Below, in pieces: positions 18,680 through 27,596 of a stretch of 64,000 nt of DNA. A program made the translations under genes and the position numbers. Position 1 is the stretch's first letter, and each line of letters opens with the position of its first letter. The notes under the pieces were generated by a model that saw only the letters and a program-made list of their open reading frames with translations, did no database searches and had not been told where the DNA came from. The stretch is from Sphingobacterium nematocida (lineage in GTDB: Bacteria > Bacteroidota > Bacteroidia > Sphingobacteriales > Sphingobacteriaceae), in assembly GCF_900168125.1 (NCBI RefSeq), contig NZ_FUZF01000014.1:85697-149696 (forward strand), written 5' to 3'.

Positions 18680-19896
18680 TGAAAACAGTAAAAAAGAACA
18701 TAAAGCTGTCTGAATGGCTGAAAGGCTTAGTGCCGGGAATAATCATAGCTGCGGTTGTTTTTGGCCCCAGCAAAATGACCATCACATCCAAATTGGGTGC
18801 TACATACGGCTACAGTCTGGTATGGATCGTCCCGATAGCTATATTCTTTATGGCGATATTTACGGGTATGGGCAGTCGTATAGGCATGCACAATGAGCTT
18901 TCTTTAATACAGCTTATTCGAAAAAAATACGGACGCTGGGCAGTATTGGCGGTAGGAGCAGGCATATTTTCAGTAGCAGCTTCTTTTCAAGCAGGCAATG
19001 CTATTGGTGTAGGAATATCTATTGCAGAGCCTACTGGAACTTCAGCCCAGATTTGGATTATACTATTTACAGCAGTTGGGGTATCGTTGCTTTTTTTTAA
19101 ATCATTTTATCGCGTCTTGGAAAGATTAATGCTGTTTTTAGTTCTTTTGATGCTATTGTCCTTTCTGATCACCGTGGTTATTGCAAATCCGGATATAACA
19201 CAGCTCATTTCAGGTACGATCCCTTCTATACCCGATGGTTCAGAAGTATTGATCATTGCATTTATGGCTTCTTGCTTTTCGATAGTGGGCGCTTTTTATC
19301 AAGCTTATTTGGTACAGGAAAGAAAGAAGTCAGAATCTATCCTTGTCTATCAAGATAAAAGCCTAATAGGTATCATTATGTTGGGTATCATGAGTATGAT
19401 CGTTATGATCTGCGCGGCTTCGATTCTATATCCAAAGCAGATCATGGTCAGTAGTGCTCGTGATATGGCTACCGTTTTACACCCCCTATTTGGAGGGTAT
19501 GCTTCGGTCGTATTTCTAACCGGATTATTTGCAGCCTCTTTTTCTTCTTTGGTAGGCAATGCTACCGTTGGAGGATCTTTGCTGGCTGACTCATTGGGTT
19601 TTAAGCAAGGGATTAATAGTTTGGAAAGTCGTATCAGTGTTGCATCGGTTATGCTGATCGGAGCTAGTGTTGCTATTCTATTCGGAGGCTTACCCCTTCA
19701 GCTTATTGTACTAGCGCAGAGTATCACCATTTTTCTAGTGCCTTTTATCGGCTATATGATATTGAGTATTGCGAGTGATAGCGCAATTATGAAGACTAAT
19801 AAAAATTCCAAAATTCAGAATATAAGTGGTGCTATCGGTCTATTCTTTTTGACCGCTTTAGCAGTCTATAATTTTTACGATATGTTCATTAAATAA
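18679..19896 (+). CDS. NRAMP-related membrane transporter lacking metal-binding motifs
   Basis: The 405-residue protein has about 10-11 hydrophobic helices and the overall LeuT-fold NRAMP pattern. However, the helix-1 DPGN metal motif of true NRAMP proteins aligns with FGPSKMT (residues 28-34), and the helix-6 MPH(N) region aligns with GAFYQAYLVQE. Both metal ligands are therefore missing, so divalent-metal transport is unlikely. Located between an extracytoplasmic dehydrogenase and two cytosolic sugar-type enzymes, it more plausibly imports the oxidised sugar or sugar acid; that substrate is inference from context. It overlaps the dehydrogenase stop by one base (TAATG). Confidence 0.8.
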   Translation: MKTVKKNIKLSEWLKGLVPGIIIAAVVFGPSKMTITSKLGATYGYSLVWIVPIAIFFMAIFTGMGSRIGMHNELSLIQLIRKKYGRWAVLAVGAGIFSVAASFQAGNAIGVGISIAEPTGTSAQIWIILFTAVGVSLLFFKSFYRVLERLMLFLVLLMLLSFLITVVIANPDITQLISGTIPSIPDGSEVLIIAFMASCFSIVGAFYQAYLVQERKKSESILVYQDKSLIGIIMLGIMSMIVMICAASILYPKQIMVSSARDMATVLHPLFGGYASVVFLTGLFAASFSSLVGNATVGGSLLADSLGFKQGINSLESRISVASVMLIGASVAILFGGLPLQLIVLAQSITIFLVPFIGYMILSIASDSAIMKTNKNSKIQNISGAIGLFFLTALAVYNFYDMFIK

Positions 19897-19909
19897 GATT
19901 AACGCAACT

Positions 19910-20929
19910 ATGGATTACACATTGCAAGAACTGGAAAAGAGATTTGCCGAGCCATCGGTAGATCTGATTGAAGATATAAAAAAGATCAAAGGTGATATTT
20001 TGATATTAGGTATAGGAGGCAAGATGGGACCTAGTATGGGCAGGTTGGCCGTGCGAGCCGTCCAAGCTGCAGGCGTTAATAAGCGAATTATTGGAGTGTC
20101 ACGTTTTTCAGATCCACGGGTACAGATGGAGTTGGAGCAAGCTGGTGTAGAGACGATATCCTGTGATTTATTGGACGACAAAGCCTTGCAAAGCCTTCCC
20201 GATGCGGATAATGTGATTTATTTGGCTGGTCATAAATTTGGAACCGTTGGCAATGAAAGTTTCACCTGGGCCATGAATGCCTACCTTCCGGGCAGGGTAG
20301 CTGAGCGGTATAAGAATTCCAATATAGTAGCTTTGTCATCCGGGAACGTATTACCTTTTGTGAGTCCTATGTCTGGAGGGGCTGCCGAAGATACGACGCC
20401 AGAGCCCATAGGAGAATATGCACAATCTTGTTTGGGTAGGGAGCGTATTCTTACCTATTTTTCGAATAAAAATAACACCAAGATGCTTATTTATCGATTG
20501 AATTATGCTGTAGATTTCCGTTATGGCGTGGTGCTGGAAATCGCAAAAGCTGTACTGAACGGCCGACCGATAGATCTGCGTACCGCTATGGTAAATGTTA
20601 TTTGGCAGGGCGATGCCAATGAAATTGCACTTCGCTCCTTGTTACATACAGACAGTCCAGCCCGACTTTTAAATGTAACAGGTCCAGAAATGATAGGAGT
20701 CGCTTGGTTAGCCTCCGAGTTCGGCCGATTATTCGGGTTGACACCTGTATTTGTTAATGAACCCGCGAATACGGTGTTATTGAACAACGCATCAGCATGC
20801 CATCGCTTGTTTGGTTATCCGAAGGTTTCTATTCGTGAGATTATAGATATCACAGTAGCTTGGTTACGTCTCGGTGGCGAAGAGTGGGACAAAGCTACTC
20901 ACTTTCAGGAAAGAGGAGGAAGCTTTTAA
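19910..20929 (+). CDS. NAD-dependent epimerase/dehydratase-like SDR protein
   Basis: The 339-residue cytosolic extended-SDR protein has a Rossmann glycine motif GIGGKMG at residues 34-40, YLAGHKFG at about 104-111, and SSGNVLPF at 143-150. The expected catalytic YxxxK reads Y170-A-Q-S-C174, so the lysine is absent at that spacing, with R177 nearby. It may use another general acid or act on an atypical substrate. It is 13 nt after the permease and overlaps the aldolase-like gene (TAATG), which ties it to the same pathway. Possible jobs are reduction, oxidation or epimerisation of the imported keto-sugar or lactone; none can be chosen from sequence. Confidence 0.8.
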   Translation: MDYTLQELEKRFAEPSVDLIEDIKKIKGDILILGIGGKMGPSMGRLAVRAVQAAGVNKRIIGVSRFSDPRVQMELEQAGVETISCDLLDDKALQSLPDADNVIYLAGHKFGTVGNESFTWAMNAYLPGRVAERYKNSNIVALSSGNVLPFVSPMSGGAAEDTTPEPIGEYAQSCLGRERILTYFSNKNNTKMLIYRLNYAVDFRYGVVLEIAKAVLNGRPIDLRTAMVNVIWQGDANEIALRSLLHTDSPARLLNVTGPEMIGVAWLASEFGRLFGLTPVFVNEPANTVLLNNASACHRLFGYPKVSIREIIDITVAWLRLGGEEWDKATHFQERGGSF

Positions 20930-21990
20930 TGCACAGGTTAACATCTACACTTAAGGAACACCTGCTTCAAGGAACGGTGATTCCCGCACATCCGTTAGCG
21001 TTAAATATGCATCGAGAGATAGACGAGCAGCGTCAACGTCGGCTCACACGGTATTACCTGGCTTCTGGTGCCGGTGGTATCGCCGTGGGCGTACATTCCA
21101 CGCAGTTTGAAATTAGAGACCCTAAGATCAATCTATTGGAGACAGTGCTAGCGTTGGCAGCAGAGGAAGTCGAACACTATGACATGAAAATGCCTTTTCT
21201 TAAAATAGCTGGAATTTGTGGATCTACGCAGCAAGCCATTATAGAGGCGAAGCTCGCACGTAGGTACGGTTATGATATGGGTTTGCTGAGTATGGGCGGG
21301 CTTCAGGGGGTCACAGAACAGGAAATATTGGAGCGTACAAAGAGGGTCGCCGAAGTCATTCCTGTATTTGGTTTTTACCTACAGCCTTCGGTAGGCGGGC
21401 GGGTGTTTAGTTACGACTTTTGGACAAAATTCGCTGAGATAGAAAATGTAGAAGCCATCAAGTGTGCTTCATTCAATCGATATCAGACATTAGACGTGAT
21501 GCGCGCAGTAGCCAATTCTAGCAGAAGTAAGGAGATTGCTATGTATACCGGAAACGATGATAATATAGTTATCGATTTATTGACACCTTATCGATTTGAG
21601 GTTGGTAGTACGCCTGTAGAGATCCATTTTAGAGGAGGACTACTAGGGCACTGGGCGGTATGGACACATAAAGCGGTAGAACTGATGCGCGACATCCAAA
21701 ATTACCGTTTACAGAAGACAACACAGCTATTAGATGAACTTCTTCTAAAAAGTATTCAGATAACAGATGTAAATGCGGCGCTGTTTGATCCATATAATGG
21801 CTTTCACGGCTGTATTCCGGGTATACATGAGGTGTTACGTAGACAAGGTTTACTAGCAGGAAGATGGTGTCTTAATCCCGATGAGGACCTTTCTATAGGA
21901 CAGTTAGAGGAGATTGATCGGGTATATATTGCTTATCCAGATTTGCATGACGATGCATTTGTAAGAGATTTTTTAAATAATGAGAAGTAA
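20929..21990 (+). CDS. Dihydrodipicolinate synthase/N-acetylneuraminate lyase family protein
   Basis: Starting at the ATG that overlaps the preceding stop (the open frame extends further up, but inside the SDR gene), this is a 353-residue class I aldolase-type TIM barrel. The likely Schiff-base lysine is K178 in VEAIKCASFNRY, and a tyrosine Y150 sits in the strand (VFGFYLQP) where the family has its catalytic Tyr. SGAGGIAVGVHSTQF near residues 46-60 matches the family's GAxGI pattern. It is longer than DapA (about 290), as in sugar-acid aldolases and dehydratases of this family. Probably it splits or dehydrates a keto-acid product of the upstream enzymes. Confidence 0.85.
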   Translation: MHRLTSTLKEHLLQGTVIPAHPLALNMHREIDEQRQRRLTRYYLASGAGGIAVGVHSTQFEIRDPKINLLETVLALAAEEVEHYDMKMPFLKIAGICGSTQQAIIEAKLARRYGYDMGLLSMGGLQGVTEQEILERTKRVAEVIPVFGFYLQPSVGGRVFSYDFWTKFAEIENVEAIKCASFNRYQTLDVMRAVANSSRSKEIAMYTGNDDNIVIDLLTPYRFEVGSTPVEIHFRGGLLGHWAVWTHKAVELMRDIQNYRLQKTTQLLDELLLKSIQITDVNAALFDPYNGFHGCIPGIHEVLRRQGLLAGRWCLNPDEDLSIGQLEEIDRVYIAYPDLHDDAFVRDFLNNEK

Positions 21991-23947
21991 GGAAATGTAC
22001 TATAAAATAATATTTATTATATCGTTGTTTAGTATACTAAACAATAAGATTCAGGCTCAGGATACAAAAATGGGCCGACTCGAAAATTTGGGAGCGCAGA
22101 TCACGGCAAACATGATTCAGGGTAGTGTTTTTTTACATGATGTTGGTGGCAAGAGCTATGCTTACACGGTAGTAAGAGGTGAGCCTGCCCATCTTTTAGG
22201 ATACGATTTATCGAGCAAGGAATTGATATTGGATCATCCCTTACAGCATGCGGATGGGGCATGGGATCTAGCTTTTACGACCGACGGTTATTTGTATATT
22301 CCGGGCGCCAGTGGTATTTTATTTAGACATCGGCCAGGTACACATATTGTAGAAAATTTAGGACAGGCTTTGGCCGGAGAGACTTACGTATGGAATCTTG
22401 CCGCAGGAAAAGACGGCGAAGTATTTGGAGCTACCTATCCTGGTTGTAGGGTGTTTCGCTATCACCCTATCGATGGCTTTTCAGATGTAGGGAAGGGACC
22501 TATTGTTCAGTCCGAAAATTATGTGCGCAGCTTAGCTTATCATCAGGATACCGATCGTTTGTATGTAGGTGTTGGATCACATGCGCACTTGTTTAGATTA
22601 GATCCCCGTACAGCGGAAAAAGAGGATCTGCTACCTGAGAAATACAGGACTAAGGAATTTGTATACGGGCTGGAGATCGTACCTGGACGAGATGGAGCGG
22701 ATCGTCTATTTGCACTTCTTACCTCAGGTCGCGAAACTTTAGTATACAACCTCAAAACCGGCATCTTCGAACAGGTAATAGACAGTATGGATATGAAAGC
22801 ATTGGCATTTAATGCCAATCAGGTATATTATACCTCTGGCGGAAATCTTAAAACTTTTGATCCCACACAAGATGTTAACACGGCTCAAACACTTTCTGAA
22901 CAGGTAGGGTCGGCCAATGCATTATCAATTTGTAGAGATAGTTTGTATATGCTGAATGCGGCAGGGAAACTCTTTGTCTACGATCTTCGAACAAGAGATA
23001 GCGCTATGACAGCATTGGAGATTCCAGGTCAACCAATTCCTATTAACGCGTTGCTTTTCGGTCCTGATCGTAAGATCTGGATGGGCGGCTATCTGGCTGG
23101 TGGGCATGCAACTTTTGATCCCGAATCCGGCATAAGTACCGAATGGAAAGGTCTCGATCAGACAGAGGGTATGGTAGGTTATGGCCATGAAATATTTTTT
23201 GGTATATACCCCAAAGGAAGGTTTTATAGATACGATACCAACAAAGCTTGGAATCCCGAACTACAAAATCCGCAAAAGCTTGGAGAAATAGAGGAACAGG
23301 GACGATCGTTCGCACTAGTTGCTGCAAAGGATAGAGAAAAGCTATACTTTGGGATGATTCCCGAGTACGGTCTTTTAGGAGGTGCTCTGGTCGAATTTGA
23401 TCGTAAAAAAGAAAGCTTGATTTCTCACGGTGTGCCAATAGAAGATCAAGCAATTAGTAGTTTGGTATATAAAAATCGCAAATTATGGATTGGTACGACT
23501 ATTTCTGGAGGATTGGGTGTGAAGCCGTCGACCCAAGAAGCTAAACTATGTGTTTGGAATCCAGATATGAAGACCATTGAGCAGGTCATTGTCCCAGTAA
23601 AAGGGGCGCCAGCTATCACAGGATTAATAGAAGGAAGGGATGGTAATCTTCTTGGAGTTGCAGGAGGCAAATTATTCGTTTATGACACGCAGCATAATAG
23701 CATAATAGAATCTTTTGACCTATATGAACAAAAGCCAATGGGATCCCACATATGGAGAAGTGCTTTTTTGGTTTTGCATCCCTCTGGTGATATCTATGGC
23801 ACGGTGGATAACAAATTGTTTAAATTGGATGTTGTGAAAAAAATGATTTCTATTATACATAATGGCGCCAGTTTGTTGACCATGGATGATAAGGGGCATC
23901 TTTATTTTAGAAATAAAACAGAACTTTGGAGATATATTCCTGAATAG
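21980..23947 (+). CDS. Secreted multi-blade beta-propeller protein, function unknown
   Basis: A 655-residue protein (or 650 from the ATG at 21995, giving a cleaner signal peptide YYKIIFIISLFSILNNKIQA). Repeated motifs with Gly-Asp/aromatic strands (DLAFTTDGYLYIPGASG, NLAAGKDGEVFGATYPG, LEIVPGRDGADRLFALL, PSGDIYGTVDNKLFKL) indicate two propeller-like units. No catalytic motif is recognised. It overlaps the aldolase-family gene by 11 nt and closes the six-gene operon. A near-identical copy of its last 331 nt is found at 61762-62092. It could bind or process a sugar in the periplasm. Confidence 0.8.
   Translation: MRSKEMYYKIIFIISLFSILNNKIQAQDTKMGRLENLGAQITANMIQGSVFLHDVGGKSYAYTVVRGEPAHLLGYDLSSKELILDHPLQHADGAWDLAFTTDGYLYIPGASGILFRHRPGTHIVENLGQALAGETYVWNLAAGKDGEVFGATYPGCRVFRYHPIDGFSDVGKGPIVQSENYVRSLAYHQDTDRLYVGVGSHAHLFRLDPRTAEKEDLLPEKYRTKEFVYGLEIVPGRDGADRLFALLTSGRETLVYNLKTGIFEQVIDSMDMKALAFNANQVYYTSGGNLKTFDPTQDVNTAQTLSEQVGSANALSICRDSLYMLNAAGKLFVYDLRTRDSAMTALEIPGQPIPINALLFGPDRKIWMGGYLAGGHATFDPESGISTEWKGLDQTEGMVGYGHEIFFGIYPKGRFYRYDTNKAWNPELQNPQKLGEIEEQGRSFALVAAKDREKLYFGMIPEYGLLGGALVEFDRKKESLISHGVPIEDQAISSLVYKNRKLWIGTTISGGLGVKPSTQEAKLCVWNPDMKTIEQVIVPVKGAPAITGLIEGRDGNLLGVAGGKLFVYDTQHNSIIESFDLYEQKPMGSHIWRSAFLVLHPSGDIYGTVDNKLFKLDVVKKMISIIHNGASLLTMDDKGHLYFRNKTELWRYIPE
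23614..23944 (+). repeat. Direct repeat D, copy 1 (propeller gene 3' end)
   Basis: 331 nt colinear with 61762-62092, with only a handful of substitutions seen and no indels. Confidence 0.9.
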
Positions 23948-23977
23948 AATAAATTACACGATTTGTTCGTCAAGATA

Positions 23978-24748
23978 CTATATCCAACATTTTTCCACGG
24001 CCAATTTAATCAACTGACCGATTGAATTGGTTTTTGTTTTTCTGAAAATATTCCTTCGGTGTGTGCTTACGGTATGCGGACTGAGGAATATTTTACCTGC
24101 AATATCAGCTGTATTATAACCAGAAGCCAAAAGTACCAGGACCTCAAGTTCCCTTTTGCTTAATGTCGAACTTACAGGAGTTAAGGTACTTTTGGAGTGT
24201 ACATCTACATACGATGGAGCACCATCCAAGCCAATAAAAGATAGTTTCATTTCATTGTCGCTTTTGAGATAAGTCACGTCTGTATGAATAACGAAATTTC
24301 TAAGTACTGCACCTTCTAGGTCAGATTGTACCGTTATCGATTGTTGGAGAATATGAATGTAGTTGCCATCTTTCTTTCTGATGCGGTAATTATAGCGTGA
24401 TTTATATTTTAATAGCTCTTCCGGGCTCAATCCCTTTTTAAACTCCACTATAGAGCTTTCAAAATTAACGAAAGTTGGAAGGTCATCTGGGTGGATGATA
24501 CTCATCATCAATCCAATCGTAAATTCTTCTGGCTCGTAGCCTAATACTTTGCCTATAGTAGGACCAACATACTCGATTGTATTCTGAGGTGGATTGAAAA
24601 TAAAATAATAAAAATCGCCCACTAAAAAAATCTGCAGCATTTTTTTATATAGTTCTATTTCCTGCATCAGTTCTTTTGTGGAGGGATTTTTGTATTGACC
24701 AATTTCCGCCCACCTTTTCTGAACCTCTTGTATTAAATCGTTATGCAT
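23978..24748 (-). CDS. PAS-domain LuxR-type transcriptional regulator
   Basis: The 256-residue protein has a PAS fold in the middle (about 45-160, with FNPPQNTIEYVGPTIGKVLGYEPEEF and the PAC-like YNYRIRKKDGNYIHILQQS) and a C-terminal LuxR/NarL helix-turn-helix (KRELEVLVLLASGYNTADIAGK and SPHTVSTHRRNIFRK). This combination is common in Bacteroidota. It is convergent with the propeller gene (30-nt gap) and only 10 nt after the stop of the hydrolase gene, so those two form a minus-strand pair. Its ligand and targets are unknown. Confidence 0.9.
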   Translation of the reverse strand: MHNDLIQEVQKRWAEIGQYKNPSTKELMQEIELYKKMLQIFLVGDFYYFIFNPPQNTIEYVGPTIGKVLGYEPEEFTIGLMMSIIHPDDLPTFVNFESSIVEFKKGLSPEELLKYKSRYNYRIRKKDGNYIHILQQSITVQSDLEGAVLRNFVIHTDVTYLKSDNEMKLSFIGLDGAPSYVDVHSKSTLTPVSSTLSKRELEVLVLLASGYNTADIAGKIFLSPHTVSTHRRNIFRKTKTNSIGQLIKLAVEKCWI

Positions 24749-24758
24749 GTGCGGCCAG

Positions 24759-25439
24759 TTATACTTGAATCACTTCCCCTATGTCCGGAAGAATTAGCGT
24801 TTTATTTAATTGCTTAAACTGATTTTTAGCCGCCTCATGATCTATAGCTATTAGCGGATCCGTGTCAAAGTGGACACCCATTATGCAGTCACATTTGACA
24901 AATTGAGATGCTACCAGTGCTTCTTCCACATCCATGGTATAGTTACCCCCGATGGGCAGAATCGCCATATCCAGCGTAAAAAAACTCGGTATCAATTGCA
25001 TCTCCAATGTTAATGCTGTATCACCAGCGATATAGATCGTTTTTCCATTGTTCTCTTGCAAGACGAAACCCACAGGATTACCTCCATAAGTACCATCAGG
25101 AAAGGAAGAAGAATGAGCGGCATATACCATTTTTATTTTTCCGAATGGAAACTGAAAACTACCTCCGGGGTTCATTGCGAGTCCTTTAATGCCTGAACGT
25201 CCATAATAGGTTACGATCTCATGATTTGCGATAAGTAGAGCTTTGGTTCTATTTGCAATTGATTCAAAATCAATTATGTGGTCGTAGTGTGCATGTGTCA
25301 GAAAAATGTAATCGGCCTCAATAGAATTGATATCAATATGCTTGGCCAGAGGATTGAGGGAGATAAAAGGGTCTACCAAAATTTTATAATTATCTAACTG
25401 GATGTGTAAGCAGGAATGGCCCAGGTATCTTATGTTCAT
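24759..25439 (-). CDS. UPF0173 metal-dependent hydrolase, metallo-beta-lactamase fold
   Basis: From the ATG at 25439 this is a 226-residue protein beginning MNIRYLGHSCLHIQ, the normal UPF0173 opening; the 21 extra codons upstream are poorly conserved in character. The metal site THAHYDH (H49, H51, D53, H54) is intact, and further ligands are probable in VYAAHSSS and IAGDTAL. Substrate is unknown for the family. Co-oriented with and just upstream of the PAS-LuxR gene. Confidence 0.9.
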   Translation of the reverse strand: MNIRYLGHSCLHIQLDNYKILVDPFISLNPLAKHIDINSIEADYIFLTHAHYDHIIDFESIANRTKALLIANHEIVTYYGRSGIKGLAMNPGGSFQFPFGKIKMVYAAHSSSFPDGTYGGNPVGFVLQENNGKTIYIAGDTALTLEMQLIPSFFTLDMAILPIGGNYTMDVEEALVASQFVKCDCIMGVHFDTDPLIAIDHEAAKNQFKQLNKTLILPDIGEVIQV

Positions 25440-25578
25440 TTGGTTTTTTTGGATTTGGTTCAACGATATCACTAAAATAGTAAAAAATGGAAGCTCCTGC
25501 AACTTGTTCTCATAGAAAAAGATAGTGGGACTCTAATCTATTTTCCAGTTGTTATCTAGGTTCCCTTGGTTAATGTGA

Positions 25579-25638
25579 AATTACAATCTGATCCAGGTCG
25601 TTTTCTATCCCGGTAGATTGAAAAGGAGTAAAGTGTAG
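25579..25638 (+). pseudogene. 20-codon remnant of a decayed gene
   Basis: Reads NYNLIQVVFYPGR then KRSKV and a stop. The same C-terminus ends the longer decayed reading frame at 62584-62840. Nothing upstream in frame resembles the rest, so only the tail survives here. Confidence 0.6.
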
Positions 25639-25657
25639 TCTGAGATATAATATAACG

Positions 25658-25696
25658 AAAGCGTTTCCAAAATTAATTTGGAAACGCTTTTTTTTT
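25658..25696 (+). terminator. Strong intrinsic terminator (copy 1)
   Basis: A 14-bp perfect stem AAAGCGTTTCCAAA/TTTGGAAACGCTTT (25658-25671 with 25677-25690), loop ATTAA, followed by a T-run. The copy at 62986-63021 has a changed base pair that preserves pairing. On the plus strand it terminates the remnant gene; on the minus strand it may also stop transcription from the COG0523 gene since the 5' flank is A-rich. Confidence 0.85.
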
Positions 25697-25764
25697 GTGC
25701 CCGATTTGTGATTTTTCTCTGTTTTAACTAAAATTTATCTTATGAAAGAGGCAGTTCCTACGAA

Positions 25765-26961
25765 TTACATGTTTTTAGGAAACTCATCCAGCCAGTTGTT
25801 ATCCTTCCAGCCATCAATCTCTTTTTCCGTCAGTAAGCACTGCTCTAGGTCAGCGATGTATCTGTCTTTATCCAATTCCTGACCTATAAAGACGATTTCA
25901 TTTTTACGGTCTCCCCATTCTAGATGCCATCTTTTTCGTAAGTCGTCTCTCATTTCTGCGTAGGAGGGGTAGTCATAACGTTGTTTTTCAGGGATGCTAC
26001 ACCACCATGCCCCCGCACTTTCCAGTCGCAAACTTCCCCCGGCCTGACTTAAGCTAAGTGCTATATCAGGTCGAGAAGCCAGCCAGAATAGTCCCTTTGC
26101 CCGGATGATATTATGTGGATATACATCGTTAAGGTATTTATAAAAGCGTTGGGGATGAAACGGCCGTTGATCCCTGAATACAAAGGAAGAGATGCCATAC
26201 TCTTCGGTTTCTGGCGTATGCTCCGACTGCAATTCTTTTATCCAACCAGCAGAAGACGAGGCTTCCTCAAAGTCGAAAGAACCAGTCCCTATGATTTCAA
26301 CCGGATCAACCTTTGCGAATTCCGCACAGATTATCTTCGCTCCTGGATTCAGTTTGCGGATTGCAGCTTCCAGTATTCGGGCAGTCTCGATGGAGACAAG
26401 GTCGATCTTGTTGAGGACAATCACATTTGCAAACTCGATCTGATCTGTTAGTAGATTTACAATTGTGCGATTGTCCAGGTCATCTGCTGTCAACTGTCTG
26501 TCCCAAAGTGTTTCTGCACTTCCAAAGTCCTTAAAGAAATTATAGCAATCCACAACCGTTACCATAGTATCGATATAACTAAAAGAAGAAAGATCAATGT
26601 TATTGTTCGGATCGGTATAACTAAAAGTCTGCGCTACAGGTATAGGCTCGGATATCCCAGTACTTTCTATCAGCAGATGGTCAAATCTTTCTTCTTTAGC
26701 GAGGCGTTCCACCTCCACCATCAGATCCTCCCTTAGCGTACAGCAGATACAGCCGTTACTCATCTCGACCAGACGTTCCTCCGTTCTGGATAATACGTTT
26801 TCACGTTCGACAGCCTGCGCATCAATATTGACCTCACTCATGTCATTAACAATGACTGCGACTTCTAATCCCTGCTTGTTGTGCAGTACATGGTTCAGGA
26901 GTGTGGTCTTTCCCGCGCCCAAAAATCCACTTAGGACAGTTACAGGTAGTTTATTCTTCAT
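25765..26961 (-). CDS. COG0523/CobW-family GTP-binding metallochaperone (copy 1)
   Basis: From the ATG at 26961 this is 398 residues beginning [20 protein letters not shown]; the upstream in-frame extension lacks family character. Walker [10 protein letters not shown] is at 12-20, the metal-binding CxCC (GCICC, C71-C74) follows, then NKIDLV for guanine specificity and a CobW_C domain (about 260-390). The family moves metals, often zinc as ZigA/YeiR under Zur control. The 53-bp palindrome upstream fits metal-dependent repression. A second, nearly identical copy starts beyond the right edge and ends at 63090. Confidence 0.9.
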   Translation of the reverse strand: MKNKLPVTVLSGFLGAGKTTLLNHVLHNKQGLEVAVIVNDMSEVNIDAQAVERENVLSRTEERLVEMSNGCICCTLREDLMVEVERLAKEERFDHLLIESTGISEPIPVAQTFSYTDPNNNIDLSSFSYIDTMVTVVDCYNFFKDFGSAETLWDRQLTADDLDNRTIVNLLTDQIEFANVIVLNKIDLVSIETARILEAAIRKLNPGAKIICAEFAKVDPVEIIGTGSFDFEEASSSAGWIKELQSEHTPETEEYGISSFVFRDQRPFHPQRFYKYLNDVYPHNIIRAKGLFWLASRPDIALSLSQAGGSLRLESAGAWWCSIPEKQRYDYPSYAEMRDDLRKRWHLEWGDRKNEIVFIGQELDKDRYIADLEQCLLTEKEIDGWKDNNWLDEFPKNM

Positions 26962-26984
26962 TGTGCTTAAAATATAAGATTGAT

Positions 26985-27191
26985 TTAACCGTTTAGAATC
27001 TGGGAGAACCATAGTTTTATGCGCTCATAATGTTCCGCCCCATAGTTAGCTATAAAACGCTGTGTCTCCGGAAGGTCTTTATTCTGATAGACATCAAGGC
27101 GTTCCTCTGCAAATGTCCGCGTCAATGTTATTCTACATTTTTGTTGGATACAATATTTCCACTCTTCAAAATCTTTAGGGATACTATTCAT
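26985..27191 (-). CDS. Small conserved-looking protein upstream of the COG0523 gene
   Basis: From the ATG at 27191 this is a 68-residue soluble protein, beginning [15 protein letters not shown] and ending SQILNG. It is 23 nt before the COG0523 start and directly behind the 53-bp palindrome, so the two are probably co-transcribed. I do not recognise a family. Two cysteines in [10 protein letters not shown] could bind a metal, which would suit the neighbour, but this is speculation. Confidence 0.65.
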   Translation of the reverse strand: MNSIPKDFEEWKYCIQQKCRITLTRTFAEERLDVYQNKDLPETQRFIANYGAEHYERIKLWFSQILNG

Positions 27192-27211
27192 GTGATTTGT
27201 TTTATCGAAGG

Positions 27212-27264
27212 TACAAATATATTTATTAAAAGCAACAATGTTGCTTTTAATAAATATATTTGTA
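27212..27264. promoter_or_regulatory. 53-bp perfect palindrome, candidate Fur/Zur-family operator with promoter
   Basis: Two 26-nt arms (27212-27237 and 27239-27264) are perfect inverted repeats around a single A. The centre AGCAACA-A-TGTTGCT has the 7-1-7 form of Fur/Zur boxes. On the minus strand a TATATTTG -7-like element lies in the arm next to the small gene; by symmetry one also points right. The metal-regulator call is inferred from the gene it controls. Confidence 0.65.
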
Positions 27265-27549
27265 GTGCCCAATCAACCATTTACGCAGGGTAAGCGCAAT
27301 TGGTTTACTGCTTTTATACCAGAGAGCTGTAGCTCCTCGTAAGTATTTTGTATACTGTTTTCTAGTTTAATTTCCTCCCGATTCATAAGTTTTAAACCTA
27401 ATGGTTTTTATCATGCAAATGCTGTCGGTATATCGCGCTGGTGTAACTACCAGGCTAGATTAAGGAAAAGGATAGACTCCAACCCACCAATCCCAAAAGT
27501 AACTTGATGAACATTCTACGTTTTCTGTTTTCAGGAACATACGAACTAA
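27265..27549. other. Intergenic region before the carotenoid cluster
   Basis: No supported gene. A short GAGCT/AGCTC hairpin lies near 27323-27334; nothing else stands out before the promoter at 27550. Confidence 0.5.
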
Positions 27550-27567
27550 AAGTATATATTTGTACTT
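27550..27567 (+). promoter_or_regulatory. Promoter with overlapping inverted repeat for SRPBCC-marR
   Basis: AAGTA-TATATTTG-TACTT: a TAnnTTTG -7 element sits inside a 5-bp inverted repeat. A similar arrangement precedes crtI, so one regulator, probably the MarR protein encoded here, may read both. Confidence 0.5.
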
Positions 27568-27596
27568 ATTTTTGTTGATTTAGTTTTTTTTTACAC

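Noticed and set aside
23043..23453. 136-codon minus-strand frame inside the propeller gene
   Set aside because: Antisense shadow with no recognisable motif.
25520..25541. Third copy of the ECF motif (GTGGGACT near 25520)
   Set aside because: Only the first eight bases match; the GGGTC block is missing at the right distance.
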